64,000 nt of DNA from Seison nebaliae (GCA_023231475.1 JALJEE010003211.1:1-64000); one strand, 5' to 3'. Shown: positions 45,968-59,651, numbered from the stretch's first letter. The notes: generated by a model not told the origin, from the sequence alone. Program-made: numbers and translations.

Positions 45968-48900
45968 TAACATTTCACATCAATTTGCTCTTGAATGATT
46001 CAGCTCAAGACCTTTTATATCAAAAATTCTCAATTATTATTTAATTAATGCAATTAATAAAAATTTCTTTTCTTTTGTTTATCTGTTGTTGTTCCGAACA
46101 TGTTAATTTATCATTCATAATTTCATGTGAAATTACAAAATTAACAATTCCATATTTTTATGTGATTTGATGGTAATTGATTGAGGGTAAATAAAAATTA
46201 ATTTAGAATTAATTGTTAATTTAAATTTTCTGCTGCTCCAAATATCTATTCATTTATTTTCTACTTTAATTTCTTGTGCGATAATTATAAAAAAAACTTT
46301 TCTATTCAGAATAATCTTCTCAATTACTGTTGTTGATAGTGGGATCTTCTGACAAGTGAAATTTATCATAATTGACGAAGGAAAATACAATAATATTTCC
46401 ATCATCTTAATCCTAATATGAAAATATCAAACTAACAGTAAAGAAGTAAAGATGAGTGACTATGTCCATTTATTTGAGGAAGGTTGAGTATTGTGGATTG
46501 ATGAAAAATGTCCCACTTAACACTTAACGTTCAAGGAAAAGACAAAGTGAAAGAGAAGTTATTGCAGTAATTTAATGAAAGGATATTGATGAATGATATG
46601 GTTGAATGGACTGATTAGATTCATTGTGAAGAAGTCCAAGTGAATTGCATCATTATGCAAATTATATTAAATGCATCCGATCGAGTTGTGGAGAGTGTGT
46701 GATGGAAAGTAATAGATGGGAATTAAGTTACAAATAAAACTTTTTCATCAAGTTCATATTGAAATGTTTTTGGGAGGTGGATATATAATGTTATTGTATA
46801 TATAAATATACAATACAATATAAATTTTTATTGGGAGATTATTGGTAAAGGAATAAAAAAAAAGGTCGGATTAATTTGAATATTGGAATCGGTTATAATT
46901 CTATCTTATTCCAAACATTTATATGAATCGGGACATTGAAAGTTGATAAAAGATAACGAAAGAGGAACATTTTGTAGACGATTCACCGACCGATTGATGA
47001 CGCAATTAATTTAATTCCGTGACGAGTCTCATTCCGTCAATAAGAGGGAGAATTGTCGATGAATTAGTGGAGATTTATTGATTAATACTTTTTCAATGAT
47101 CGTCAATCATACCGACATTTAGAGAGAAGGAGTTGAAGACTCTGAATGAAGGGAGGGAGTATGTTCCAGAGAAATATCACTGGGAATGATCAATACGAAA
47201 ACTAGAAGGTAAATTAAAAAGAAATCTACGATTTGAACGAAAGATAAATTGAGAATGGGAAGTTCTCCTCCATCCTCGCCAATCAATAATAGAAAATAAA
47301 TATTCCCGTCTTTTATCTCCTCTATCAACGAATCAAGAGAGAGAGAGAGAGGTGAAATTTGTTGAACGAAAATGTTATCGTCAATTGATGTGGCAGAGTT
47401 GGTTCGGTGATTAATGAAATAGTCATTAAGGGAAGAAAAAAGGAGAAAAGCAGACAGATAAGTGGACGGATAAGTTCAGATGTGAAGAATGATTCCAGTT
47501 CGAATGGAGATTGGGAAGAGTGAAGAGATTTTCATAAGACATCCTCTCCCCGAGGACCCGTCCCTTCTTCATTGAAATGTTGTTGTGCATACATCGTTCC
47601 GGAGGAGTTGATAGAATATATTCATCACTCACCTACAAGCCGACTTTATCGATGTATTTCATCGTCGTTTTCCGTTTTCCTACCATTCGTAACGATAAAT
47701 AACTCTTTTGATTTCTTCTATTTCCTTTAACAACGATATTTCATCATCGATGAATGGAGGAATTTATCGTTCCATCCATATCTTATCTTTCTTTTCAACT
47801 TATATTCAATTCCTTCTTCGTGTAACTGATATTTATATAGTTTATTTAATCAATATTTAGTGAGGTAACTCTTTACGTCTCACTATCAACGGTACCTTCC
47901 CAAATTAGTTGAGTAATTACACTGAATAAAGAAACTTTGAAAAATAATATTAATAATATTTATTTAAATTTATCAATTTTTTTAAATTTGTACGATTCTA
48001 CCGTTCTTCCACATTTCTTCCTTACCGTTTATTCTATATGTATGTATCCACATGTATTATATACGTATGTATAAGGTGTTTGGTTTAGCTAGGAAAAAAT
48101 AGAGATACCATCGGCCTTTTCTTAACGCCAAGGATCATTCGCACTTTTCCACATATCTCTTCCAAATCTTATCAACAATGAACTCTTCTTCCCAATCGAG
48201 GAAGGAGGGGTGAGGGAGTAAATTGTTAAGGTATGTGTCCGATCTCGCAAAAGTTGTTTGTTATTAAGAAGAAAGAAGTGCTAAAACAACTTCCAATTTC
48301 ACTCCTTTCCACCCGAAACGAGAGTTAATACAGTTCACATCGGTGTGACCGATCTAGTCGCACGAACCCGAATAAAGTGTATGATAATTCTCAATTCGAC
48401 CAAAAAGACGTTCACAAGAAAACATGTCGAAGCATATCGTCATTTCCATCGATCTTTCTTCTTCTTCATTGACAGAAATAGTTCTCCTTTAAAACTTGTT
48501 GTTGAGTTTCACACTTCCATATGAAAAGGTAATGTAGCAGAAAAGACGAATGAAGGAAATAACATCTGAACGTATCCAATTGTATCATGTATCTGAGATG
48601 AATAAATGAAAATTTACAATTTTGAAATATTTCAATAGGAATCCACAGGATTCCCAATCATTTCTTACATATTAAAATCAAGTTCCATTTCTTTGGGATC
48701 CCATCGAAAATGGTCAACAGTTCACATGAGAACTGTACTATCCATTCTATAGTAAGGTAGTTAAAGTAAACGGGTGACCAACATATAATTTGGTTTCCAT
48801 TTTTCTTTCCAAAAATCTTATTCATAATTCGATGACTTTTGAATTATCTTGTTGAGATGTTAATGAGAATAAACATCATTAGCTTCGTCAATTCTTCTTG

Positions 48901-51148
48901 ATAAGTAACATCGAAAATGACAAACGATTCATAGTGAAGCGTAAGAATGTGAAAAGGCCAAATGGTATGTCAATCAAACTTTTTACTACGAATACTCGAC
49001 AGAAAATAAGAAGAAACTTTCTCTCCCTCCTCCCCCTTCTCCTTCTAATGAAAAGATGAACAGATTTGTTGCTTGTTCAATGTATACACAATTTGCTTCT
49101 ACTAAAAATGAATTTATAAGAACGTATGATCGAAGTAAACTTTTTATTCGTATCGATGTATGGAAAAACCGGAGAAGTTGCCAATTCACTTTTACAACGT
49201 CAAATCGGCGGTACATAAGGAGAGATTAGGAAAATTGTTGTAACTTTGATTTATCTCATCAATACGGAGCATATGAAGAGGAGATATTGGAGGATATTAT
49301 CTCCACAATCAAAAAAGTGGAAGACTAAAATGTTGAGCAAGGCGGAGGAATTTTCTCCACCAATAGAATCGCTATTTGATTGTGACCAGGAAAAGAAGGA
49401 AAATTATTTCTTCCAAATTCGATCTGAGCGGAAATAATAATTTAATAAGAATGGAAATAACTCTTCACATCGCCCATCAGGAATTGGAGAAGATGAATTA
49501 TTTTTTTCTTTAGGGAATGCTCAATCTTCCTCTAGAAAACATACCAATTCGTTTTACTATGTCTCAATTCGTGATAACTACATTTCTCCACCGACCAATC
49601 TCCATGATGAACAGATACTGATATTCGTTTGAACATAAATAAGATAAGAGAATATCGAGAATGTATTTTCTTTCAGAAGACGATGAGAAGAAAAATGAAG
49701 AAGAAATATGAAAAGATTTGTTGATAGTAAAGTTGTTGATAACTTGAGCTAGAGTTCTTTCTAATACACTTTGTTCTTTCCTCAATTCGTGTCCATCTAA
49801 ATTTTGTCTGTTTATAAATACTTGTCAATATCAGTAAAGATAGGCGCTTGTATAACATCAGAATGATTAGTTTGTTTATATGTCAAAATTGTTGGAATGA
49901 TATTCTTTTTCAACACTAACGATGACAACGACACAGTTTCAATTCGGTGTGTCAGTTCGGTTGGAGGGGTAAGGAAAAAATCGGATGGAACTGATGTATG
50001 TTCTTCTATTCTTCTTCTTTTTTCTTCTCCAACTATCATCTCTACTTTCTGGTGATGTCTCTTCTAAGACTCATCTGCTCGCTTAATTTACAATGAATCG
50101 TTTAGACTTCATATTTAGTCAATCGAAACGGTTATTTTTTTGAGTAAGAGAATGAAATGGAATTTCTGATGGACCTATTCCCACACTCGCCACCATTTCC
50201 CCCTGAAAAGAAGTGAGTAGGGAGAAAGTTGGTGTTGAAGGAAAGTATCGAACGATTCTGACTTTCAACATTTTTTTATGGAATGAAACATAAATATCGT
50301 AAGTTTTACAGCAGTTTTTATATGGATACAGTGACGGAGTGACTTGTATACAGACATACAGCATACAAGATAGGTTGTTGGCTGATAGACGCACACACAA
50401 ACAGATAGATGAAAGTAGAAGCAGAGTCATGGATAAAGTTGTATAAATTTGACTAAATGATATTTTCTCATTGTGAATAGTAGTTGTGTTTGATTGCTAA
50501 GAACGTCTATTTGCATCTTAATTTTCAGAAAAAGATATTAGGGAAGAATCGTTTCATAAACATTAATTTCTAGTAAATGGTTTTTTGACTAATTTGGTTC
50601 TTTTTATGAGAGTTACATCTTCTTCCCTTCCCACAGTCTTCATCCTTCTTACACAACAACATGAAATTATGAAAAATTATATAAATATCTTTTTTATCTC
50701 GTTATCTTTCTATTTGGAACTATTTATCTATCGAGTCTAATTATGTTCCATTATCGTATACAAATCGATGTAAGAGAATTGTGTGAATATACATATAGAA
50801 GTTGAGAAATAAATATATATCCGTTATCAACGTTGATGTGCATATGTAGAGAAATTGAAAAGGAGTTTTGATAAAACTTTATAGGAAGACGAGTATATAC
50901 TCAGACATATCAATATAGACTTATATATATATATCTATATAGATATTTAAATATATCTATATATTGATCATTATCTATTTCTCTTTAAATTTCGATGAAG
51001 TATAACTAAAGTTTTATTGAAAATTACATTATTTTATTAAATTACTTTTCATTCTCTTTCTTCGCCTTATCTTTCTGTGTCTCTTTCTTACTCTCTCTCT
51101 TCAAAATTATATATACATTTTTTCTTTCCGTTTAATGATATAGAAGTA
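45968..51148. other. 5.2-kb gene-free region upstream of the Hox gene
   Basis: Between RanGAP1 and the homeobox gene. It contains short (GA) and (TA) runs (47339-47352, around 46797-46830, 50920-50965). Minus-strand frames at 47119-47328 and 47426-47632 lack family resemblance, though a GTGAGT donor-like site lies near 47631. Probable regulatory or 5' UTR intron sequence of the Hox gene. Confidence 0.45.
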
Positions 51149-54100
51149 ATGGAGAATTTCACTAATTATCGGAATAATGACATTCGAAATCACGTATCAT
51201 TAGCTCCATCGTCATCAACAACATTGGAAGGGACGGAAGTGGCACGATCTGCTTCTTTTACAGAAACTGGAATAAATTTATCAGACTCATCATCATTATT
51301 AAGAACATCATCCTCATTACTGTCTTCTTCCACTACATCATCATCATCATCATCATCATCATCAATATCATTTCCTTCTCCAAATTCAACAACAACAACA
51401 ACAATAATTTTAACAAGCGGAAATGAATCGAATTCATTAATTTCATTATCCAATTCAATTTTATCAGCACAACCGATTTTGGTGGACTCATTAACATCCT
51501 CGTCTTACAATCATCAATTGGATCAGAATATCATCGTCCAGAATCATATTAAACGACGACAAGAACAGAATGTTGCCCAATTCAAAACTAATAATGAATC
51601 ACCATTATCTTTATCTTCTATTTCGTCGTCGTCATTCTCTTCCGTTTCTCCGTCGATCTCTATCTCTCCAAAGTCCGACAATATTTGTCAGATCAAAACG
51701 ACATTTTGTACCTCATCTTTTGCCACCATATCGTCACCAGTCTCAATTTATAATGATAGACAAAAAACATTCGATATTGATCCATTTTCTCGATTCAATT
51801 TTCGCTCAAATTGCTTTCCCATTTCCGATGAAGAGAAGAAAGAAAGAAATGAATGTTTATTACCATCTCCATCTGTTCAAGTTTCATCGTCTGATAAAAT
51901 GGTTATCATAACATCGGCAGCCAATCAGCAATCAGATGCAATGAATCGATGGTCGACGAATATCGTTCTATTGAAGGAGTTCGACCAAATAGCCAATTCG
52001 GCAAAATATTCCGATCCGATCTCCTATCACTCCGCCAATAACTTCGATGGGAAACAAGAGAAAATTGAAGACGTTCCCACTTATTTTTCGTCTCGGAAAT
52101 TGTCTAACGAATTCGATTTAAGTGGAAATAATGGAAAATTGAAAAATGAAAATTTCCTTTCACAATATAAGTCGGAATTTGATCCGAATAAAAAAGAATT
52201 GTTCGTTCAATTCGAAAAAGATCAATTGACTGCCAATTATTCACAATCTCATCAATCGAACGATATGATGAAATTGGAGAATGATTATGAGAATAATGGT
52301 GAACGATCGTTCGTCAAATATCCAATCAATGACGCACATAGTCAATCTAATATTCAACCGTATGTTAATTCGAATGATGAGACGAATTCGATGATTCCTG
52401 TTATTAATAGTGAGTTCTGTTTCAATCCGTTGAATATGTCATCACATGATGCGTTATCATTAGAAAATAAACTTTGTAATAATGATTCGTCATATTTGTC
52501 GACGGAACATTCTTCGATGCGCACCAGTTCTACATCGGGAACCATTTTAACGACTCTCTCTCCACCATCACGATCGATCGCACCATCGTCATCTCCGAAA
52601 TCCACGACAATCCTCAATACTTCCACCGTTTTCTCATCAGAACTCTCGAATACTTCATCGATCCATACTGCCACCACAACCAATAGTACAGTAGCGATAC
52701 CGATAACGATGACAAAATCGAAATCGAATAAGAGAAAGAATAAGAAGAATGATCAAGTGAAAATGGAGAATGATCATAATAATATCACTCATGCATCGAA
52801 ACGTATTCGAACGACATATACAAATAAACAATTAGTTGAATTGGAGAAAGAGTTTCATTCGAATAAATATCTTTGTCGACCTAGACGAATCGAAATAGCA
52901 ACAGCATTGACATTAACGGAACGTCAAGTGAAAGTATGGTTTCAGAATCGTCGAATGAAAGAGAAACGTCAACAGTTGTCACCGAAAGATATGGAAACGG
53001 AGAAATTCGATCAAATTAATGAAGAATTATCGAACGATGTTTTCTACCCCAATTCATTCCAGAAATCATTACCAGTAACATCTGGCCAATCAATGGATAA
53101 TTCATCGTTGGAATTGACCATATCACCCACCGAACCGTCTTTTTCTCCTTCAGTTCCTGTCTTCCAATCAACCACGTCAGCAATTGATACGAATCAAATC
53201 TTCTCCACATCCTCATCCTCCAGTGGGAATGATGTGCCAATGTCATCAATCGCTCATCAATCATTCATTAGCGAATTGAATAATGGTGAGTATATGCCAA
53301 CGAAAAGGAAACAAGTGAAACTGGAGAATTTTGAAGTGAAACGAAGTGAGAAACAAACTGAAAATAATGAGAAATCAATTGTTGCTAATTATTCCGAATA
53401 TTTCGATTCGGAATTCGGGAATTCTCAACCGTTAACTCGATTTTCGTCATTCGATGGAGTGAAAATGGAGAATGTGGAACATAATATCAAATTAGAGAAG
53501 AATAAATCCACCATCAACAACATATCATCAAAATCGAATAATAGTTTGTTATCGTCATCCTCCACTTTTACTTTACCAACTCCCTCCAACACCACCAAGC
53601 ACACAACTATGACGAGTACGTTGTTGACTGAATATGACAAGCCACGATTCTGTCAAACGTCCATAATCAATAATGCCAATGTGGAAAAAGAAAAGAATAT
53701 GCTCTCAAATTATTTATATGGAAATGATAATGATATGAATGATTCATCATTAATTAATCAGATCGATATTATGCAAAATAAATTTTGTTCAACAAACACA
53801 TTTCCCATGTCGGATGAGAAGAAAGAAGAAAAATTTAATGTCTTCAAAGAATTCTCGACGGAAACGATTCAATCCAATAAATTATTAAACATCAACAGGA
53901 ATAACAACAACAGCAATAATAAGTATCATCAATCCTCCAACAATTTCAATCATGGACAATTACTAAATAAAATGTCACTTCCACAAACGAATGTCACCGA
54001 GACTCGTCAACACATCGACAACGTAACGACGAAAATGAATATGATGAATAATAATTTCGAACGACACGAATTATTATATAACGATTATCGATCAATACGT

Positions 54101-54571
54101 AACAGTCAACCAAATGCTGAAATGCTGAACACTCCACCGAACACTTCCATCATCGCTCCATCAATACCGTCGTTGGTGAAGAGTTCCATCGGCAACTCGG
54201 TTACTGTATCGACAACATCTCCTGTTAGATTAGCGAATTGTAGTCAATTGGCTCAGATACATGCACCAGATAATCAGACGGCGAACAATAATTATTCGTT
54301 GTTTTATAGTCCTTATTATATGCCAATGGCGGCGGCAGCAGCTTATTCTCAAGAACAAATGTCGATATATCCCTCCCTCTATCATAAGCAGTTATCGAGC
54401 AACATCTCCAACAATAATCCCACCAATAATTTGACGACGAATAATACGAATACGAATACGAATAATTCGACAATTGCAGCAGCAGCCGCGGCCGTTGAAT
54501 TACAAATGTTGGGGAATGATGTCTTTAATCAACCATTCTATAATTCGTACATGTTATTACCGAATGATTAA
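51149..54571 (+). CDS. Hox2/Hox3-class homeobox transcription factor (proboscipedia-like)
   Basis: One open frame of 1140 residues from the ATG at 51149. The homeodomain lies at about 550-609: [18 protein letters not shown], then [13 protein letters not shown] and [16 protein letters not shown]. Gln50 and the [10 protein letters not shown] core place it in the Antennapedia superclass. [14 protein letters not shown] and KRQ favour Hox2/proboscipedia, while QLVELEKEF is also found in Hox3/zen. The rest is Ser/Asn/Thr-rich disorder with an alanine run near the end. No hexapeptide (YPWM) was seen in the 550 residues before the homeodomain. No intron splits the coding region. The protein regulates segment identity in relatives. 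Confidence 0.85.
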   Translation: MENFTNYRNNDIRNHVSLAPSSSTTLEGTEVARSASFTETGINLSDSSSLLRTSSSLLSSSTTSSSSSSSSSISFPSPNSTTTTTIILTSGNESNSLISLSNSILSAQPILVDSLTSSSYNHQLDQNIIVQNHIKRRQEQNVAQFKTNNESPLSLSSISSSSFSSVSPSISISPKSDNICQIKTTFCTSSFATISSPVSIYNDRQKTFDIDPFSRFNFRSNCFPISDEEKKERNECLLPSPSVQVSSSDKMVIITSAANQQSDAMNRWSTNIVLLKEFDQIANSAKYSDPISYHSANNFDGKQEKIEDVPTYFSSRKLSNEFDLSGNNGKLKNENFLSQYKSEFDPNKKELFVQFEKDQLTANYSQSHQSNDMMKLENDYENNGERSFVKYPINDAHSQSNIQPYVNSNDETNSMIPVINSEFCFNPLNMSSHDALSLENKLCNNDSSYLSTEHSSMRTSSTSGTILTTLSPPSRSIAPSSSPKSTTILNTSTVFSSELSNTSSIHTATTTNSTVAIPITMTKSKSNKRKNKKNDQVKMENDHNNITHASKRIRTTYTNKQLVELEKEFHSNKYLCRPRRIEIATALTLTERQVKVWFQNRRMKEKRQQLSPKDMETEKFDQINEELSNDVFYPNSFQKSLPVTSGQSMDNSSLELTISPTEPSFSPSVPVFQSTTSAIDTNQIFSTSSSSSGNDVPMSSIAHQSFISELNNGEYMPTKRKQVKLENFEVKRSEKQTENNEKSIVANYSEYFDSEFGNSQPLTRFSSFDGVKMENVEHNIKLEKNKSTINNISSKSNNSLLSSSSTFTLPTPSNTTKHTTMTSTLLTEYDKPRFCQTSIINNANVEKEKNMLSNYLYGNDNDMNDSSLINQIDIMQNKFCSTNTFPMSDEKKEEKFNVFKEFSTETIQSNKLLNINRNNNNSNNKYHQSSNNFNHGQLLNKMSLPQTNVTETRQHIDNVTTKMNMMNNNFERHELLYNDYRSIRNSQPNAEMLNTPPNTSIIAPSIPSLVKSSIGNSVTVSTTSPVRLANCSQLAQIHAPDNQTANNNYSLFYSPYYMPMAAAAAYSQEQMSIYPSLYHKQLSSNISNNNPTNNLTTNNTNTNTNNSTIAAAAAAVELQMLGNDVFNQPFYNSYMLLPND

Positions 54572-54960
54572 TTTCCCTTTTCTCTTCAAGAATTCTTTTC
54601 ATGACACATCTGATATAGTTATCCATATCACTCATGATGATTCTCTTTCTCCGATCATTTCCAATCGGATGATTTGAACTGACTTTTCTCTTCCACATTT
54701 TCGCACAGAAATAAACACAAAATTTTCACAATAGTTTCATATCAAATTCGACTTTTTTTTTGATATCTTTCCCTCTTTTCATCAATCTTATCATTATTAT
54801 TTTCTTTCCATCGATTTAGATGGATAAATCAATTTTTACATTTTTTATTCGAACGACGAAAAAGAGAATGAAAATTTTAATTACATTAAATTATTTCAAA
54901 ATATATTTAAATTAATTTCTGGTGCCATAAATCTTCCAATTATTCGGTTTCATTTTCATA
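54572..54960. other. Spacer between convergent genes
   Basis: About 390 bases, AT-rich, between the stops of the Hox gene and the type II membrane protein. Nothing specific was seen. Confidence 0.5.
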
Positions 54961-56217
54961 TTAATTTATTAAATTCTTTCGAATTTCATTCAACGATTTC
55001 ACTTGATATTCCTCTTCGTCGTTGTCCGTCAAATATTTCAACCACTTCTCCATATCATCATCTGAGTATTGTTGTTCGATTAGAATTGAAGAACTACAAA
55101 AAATGTTGAAGCGCATCTTTCGAATTATTTTATAGCAGAAAGTGAGTGAATCAGTTGTTAGATGATATTCGAGTCGTTTTCTTAGATTTCCTTCTATCAA
55201 TTCGCTAAATAAAACATGTTCACTCTTTTTCCAATTGAGAATTTCGATACTGAACGTCGATTTTTTGAAAAGGAAAATTATTTTCATCGAATTATCTTCT
55301 CCTAAAACGACCGGTTTCTCGATGTCAAATAAATTGTCGAATCTCCTTAAAACGTCATAAAGAAGTGATTTGTCGATGAGTGGTCGATCTTCATCTGTTT
55401 GACTATTGGGTAAATAGAAGAGATGGAATGAGATGAATGAATCGAAATAAATGAACAAATCATCCAATTTCATTAAGAGCCACAACGATTTATGTGAGGG
55501 AGTCAATACGAATTGATAACGAAGGAAAAAATGTTGTAGTTGTTGGACGAACATCGGAATATTCTGTCGCACATTGAAGAAATCGTCTAAGATTTCAATC
55601 TCTTCAATCGATTCATTATTCAAATAATTTATTAAACGATCCCACCAAAAATTTTTCTTTTCCCATTTCGATTGTTCGATCTCCTCACAGTTATCGAACT
55701 CGAATTGATTAATGGACAAGAATTGAGTTGGATGAGAAATATTCTCCTTTTCTATTCGAATGGACGATGTCATCAATTGATCGATATTCCAAATTGATGA
55801 TAAATGACAAAGATGATTATTAGGCAGGAGAAATTTTATATAAAAGAAATTGATGGAAGCAAACGATAAATAGAAGACAATCTCGTCTTTCTCAAAACAT
55901 ATCAGATTATTATTGTTATGTGATTGACAATGAAATCGCTTCTCATCCAAACAAGGTATCAATGAAAAATAGCTTTGAAGTATATCCATATCAGTGATAT
56001 CGATGGATTGGAGGAGAAGATATATCGGCCTACTCAATTTTTTCAGTTTCACATAATTCTTATTTTGTATACAACTCAATTCATTCTCCAACAATTTATC
56101 AGATGATCGTTCACTATCGAGAATGACATAGAAGAAAACTCCACAACTTATTAGGGAGCAAATGGAAAAAATGATGAGAAACGACTGCTTACGTGAACAT
56201 TTGAGAACATTCAACAT
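54961..56217 (-). CDS. Unrecognised type II membrane protein, 418 residues
   Basis: An intact intronless ORF. The basic N-terminus (KCSRKQ) and a single helix (about 12-32, SFLIIFSICSLISCGVFFYV) predict a signal anchor with a lumenal C-terminal domain of about 385 residues. That domain is rich in Phe, Leu, Ile and Asp/Glu and has scattered cysteines (SCIQ, IPCL, FHCQ, LICF, HLCH, DNCEE, FCYK, FCSSS). The topology recalls Golgi glycosyltransferases and the N-terminal part of fukutin, but no DxD or other catalytic motif was convincing. I do not assign a function. Confidence 0.65.
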   Translation of the reverse strand: MLNVLKCSRKQSFLIIFSICSLISCGVFFYVILDSERSSDKLLENELSCIQNKNYVKLKKLSRPIYLLLQSIDITDMDILQSYFSLIPCLDEKRFHCQSHNNNNLICFEKDEIVFYLSFASINFFYIKFLLPNNHLCHLSSIWNIDQLMTSSIRIEKENISHPTQFLSINQFEFDNCEEIEQSKWEKKNFWWDRLINYLNNESIEEIEILDDFFNVRQNIPMFVQQLQHFFLRYQFVLTPSHKSLWLLMKLDDLFIYFDSFISFHLFYLPNSQTDEDRPLIDKSLLYDVLRRFDNLFDIEKPVVLGEDNSMKIIFLFKKSTFSIEILNWKKSEHVLFSELIEGNLRKRLEYHLTTDSLTFCYKIIRKMRFNIFCSSSILIEQQYSDDDMEKWLKYLTDNDEEEYQVKSLNEIRKNLIN

Positions 56218-57426
56218 AATAATTCTTATCGATTTATATCCTACAAAAATTTAAATGTTCTAACCAGTTGGTAAGTAAGAAAAAATTTTGGTGCAGAACA
56301 AAATGTTCATGTTCGAGTACTAATGATAAAATGATTTTTGAATATTATTCCTCAATTTCATTGTTGTTAACAAATTTTTTTCCATTCAATCCTCCCAACA
56401 CAACAATCAATTATTCCCAAAAAAGTAAATTGGAAAATTTCGAAATAGTCTTCAGGAAATCGGTTTTTAATAAACATTTCAATTTATTATTTTATTTATT
56501 TATTATTTATTTATTAAATTTAGCGGATAAAATGCGAAACTAAAACGAAAAAAAAATATGATCATTTTGTAGTTGTTCAAGAATTGACTGTAGACTCCTA
56601 GTCTAATAATAATAAGTTTATAACAACGGATTTACATTAAAAATTATAAATTTATTATATTTGACTTATTTTCAGTGAAATATTTTTAGTTGAATTTGAG
56701 AGAAATCGATTTTCAAATAATGTATCGACTCGAGCTAGAGTATGACACATAAATGACACAATACTATTCTCGACATTATGCTTTATATGTATAGGACTCA
56801 TATGAAACCTGGAATGTTTACCTTCAAATTTATAGGGGAATCGAGCCTCTATACATTTTTGGTTCACGGGCCACATTCACAGCTCAAACATCTATTTTAT
56901 TGACGTTTAATTTGTACTTGTAAGTCATGTCACTCAAAATTAGTAATATCGCCGAAGAATAATGTGGATAACTAATTATGAATAATGAGATTTTTTCATA
57001 ATGTCTCAGTTCTAAAACCAGTACATGAAGCATTAATAAACAATTGGTAATGAGAAAGACTGATGATGAGAGGCTGATCGATATTTAGGTAAATTGGAAT
57101 ATTGAGCCAAGAATTGGAATGATAATATTAGAATGATTAAGGAGGATAAGAAGAAGAGGTGTGAGAAAGGATGGAGAGTAAAGTAGATATTAGTTTATCG
57201 TCAGTATGTTTCTCTATTTCCAGTGAGAATAGAACAATTTAACTTCGTTTTATAATTAACCTATAAAGTGATTTTGTGTATGTGTGTGTAGTTACTGCCC
57301 TACATTCAACTCCATTTCCTAAATTTATATATGTATGTGGTATTTTTAATGTCTCATCATATTCATCGTACATACATCAACTGGTTTTATTACGTATACG
57401 TAGAAGATTGTCTATAAATATTGTGT

Positions 57427-57468
<42 letters not shown>
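57427..57468. repeat. Compound (TA)n(TG)n microsatellite
   Basis: About 20 bases of TA units followed directly by about 21 bases of TG units. Confidence 0.92.
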
Positions 57469-57593
57469 AATCTAGGACTTATTGTTGTACTATTGTTCTT
57501 ATTTAATGATCATTCATAAAAGTGTTAGCATGTCGTCAATTTATACACAAGTCCAGTTAACGTATTTTTATGTAATCTCCACTATTTATCAGA

Positions 57594-57866
57594 TTAATTG
57601 TGGAGATGGAGGGGAAATCGAAGAAGAGTTGTGGAGGGCTGAGTCCGAAACAACTGAATAAATTCTTTCTTATTCGAAGAGTTTCCTCTTGCATTTCCCT
57701 CTTCATTTCTCTTCTCTACAATTTGGCGTGAGATCGAGACGGAAGAAGGCGTATTTTCTGTCAATTGAATTGCGGACAATTTAGAAGATTTACCTATATT
57801 CACTACTCTTAATTTCTTCCCTTTGAACTTGAGAAATTTCGACAGGGTGTCTGGTTGTCTTTCCAT
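57594..57866 (-). CDS. Possible small basic protein or 5' exon
   Basis: A 90-residue frame with a real ATG. Its start reads MERQPDTLSKFLKFKGKK and the rest is Ser/Lys/Glu-rich. A donor-like GTAAAT follows residue 25, so it may be the first exon of a spliced gene whose other parts I cannot find. No family was recognised. Confidence 0.25.
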   Translation of the reverse strand: MERQPDTLSKFLKFKGKKLRVVNIGKSSKLSAIQLTENTPSSVSISRQIVEKRNEEGNARGNSSNKKEFIQLFRTQPSTTLLRFPLHLHN

Positions 57867-58326
57867 GAAAGACTAGGATTAATCGATTGGAATAACTGAA
57901 CGAGAAGAATTTGAAGTGAATTATATTTCTCCTCAAAATTTTTCTTCGTAGTTAATTTGAGAGGAAAAGTCTAAATGAAAAAAAAAATCGATTAGAAATG
58001 AGTAATATTTAGTAAAACTGATAGAAGTCTCGATGTCGCATGTTAACTGGTATTGTTGTTGTTATGATGATAATGATGAGGATAATGTATCTCTTTTTGG
58101 TTTCTTATTTTTACGATGTCGTTTTTGAATATAAATGTTTTCCATCTAATATTAATAATTAAGTGAATGATGTGGTTGTGGGGAGGCAGTGATGAAAGAA
58201 AAAAAATTCCTGGATGATATTTATGAGATTCTTCTCATTTCGATTCAATAAATAGTTTCTCTGTCTCTCCACATGAATGCGTGTGCGTATGTGTGTATGT
58301 CAGTGTATTTGTGAATGAGTGAGCGA

Positions 58327-58342
58327 TAGAGAGAGAGAGAGA
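58327..58342. repeat. (GA)n tract
   Basis: Short GA run in the probable upstream region of the corepressor gene. Confidence 0.8.
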
Positions 58343-58692
58343 TGATTAAAATATATTTCATTTTTTTTTCATATGATAATTTTGAGAAAGTGATATTATA
58401 GTTGTTGAATGATTTCTTCCTATTTTTATTCCGAATTGAATGAATTAAACAGATTTCGACATTTACAGATCGAACGCAGTAAAATGCGAAGGAAGATGTT
58501 GAAGTGAAATTGGTGTAATGAGAGAAAGATTAATTATGAGTCTTTAACTAATATCATTTCCAATAATTTCAATAATTGTGCAAGTTGAAGAGAATTGATT
58601 AAATTGTCAGTGTGAGTGGAAATCGAATAATTAGATTAGATTCATCGAACAGTCAATGAATTTATGTGAGAGAGACAAGAAGTGAGTAAAGG

Positions 58693-59250
58693 ATGAAGGA
58701 AGGAGGAAATTTGAATATGGACAATGGGAAGAAACTGATGAGATGTAACGAGCAAAGTAGTAAAATGGCAGGCACTAATAATATGGAGCGAAGTAACGTT
58801 CATTCGTTAGTGGCTTCGTTACGCGATGTTCTTTCCACAAAGAAAAAGGAAGATAATATGGAGGAGGAGAACGGAGAAATAGTCAATCAGTTCCTCTCAC
58901 AACTATTGACACAGATTGATGGCATGACAACGGCTTCTCTTACACCATTAATGCAGCAGTTGAATGGAATGCACGGGAAGGATATACATGAATCTCGAAG
59001 TACAATTTTAAATATTGTTAAAGAAACATTAGAAGCAAATTTGCAGAATTCTAATGAAAATGAACATTCCTCAATAATGCATTCGTTGAATGAGGGAAAA
59101 CTAAATAATAATACTAATTCCAATCTCATTTCACCTTCGTCTTTGAACTGCACGACAACATCTAATATTAATCGATCGACATGCATCATTTCTGCGACGT
59201 CATCAAACAACATTTCTACTCCTCATAACAACAACAACAATCATAATAAT

Positions 59251-59289
<39 letters not shown>

Positions 59290-59617
59290 CATTATCCTTA
59301 TCAATCATTCTCCAAACATTATCGATTAGTCACATCTATACCCACGACAATAATAACAACAAGAACGGGAAATATTAATGTGTCGAATATTCCACATCCA
59401 ACCAACAGTTTGTTGAGTACCGATAATAAATTTATTAATCCAAAATCATTCATATTGCCATCAACCGTTTCTGCAGGAATCGTACCAGCAGTCACTTCCG
59501 TTTCAGCTACCACGAAAAAATCGGCAAAAAAATTCAAATATCAGATGGAGAATAAATTCGTCGATTACAGTTACACCAAACAAGCACCACCAATCGACGT
59601 CATCGCACTCATACTCC

Positions 59618-59651
<34 letters not shown>

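Larger units (their letters stand above)
56218..58692. other. 2.5-kb intergenic region with microsatellites
   Basis: AT-rich DNA containing the (TA)n(TG)n and (GA)n tracts listed separately and the weak minus-strand candidate at 57594-57866. It probably includes the 5' UTR of the corepressor gene. Confidence 0.45.

Noticed and set aside
51077-51148. N-terminal extension of the Hox ORF upstream of the ATG at 51149
   Set aside because: The extension starts at GTG, is hydrophobic and Ser-rich from CT-rich DNA, and includes TTTAATGATATAG, which looks like UTR or intron end.
51190-51453. Acidic minus-strand frame at the start of the Hox gene
   Set aside because: Poly-Asp is the antisense of the TCA/TCG serine repeat in the Hox coding sequence.
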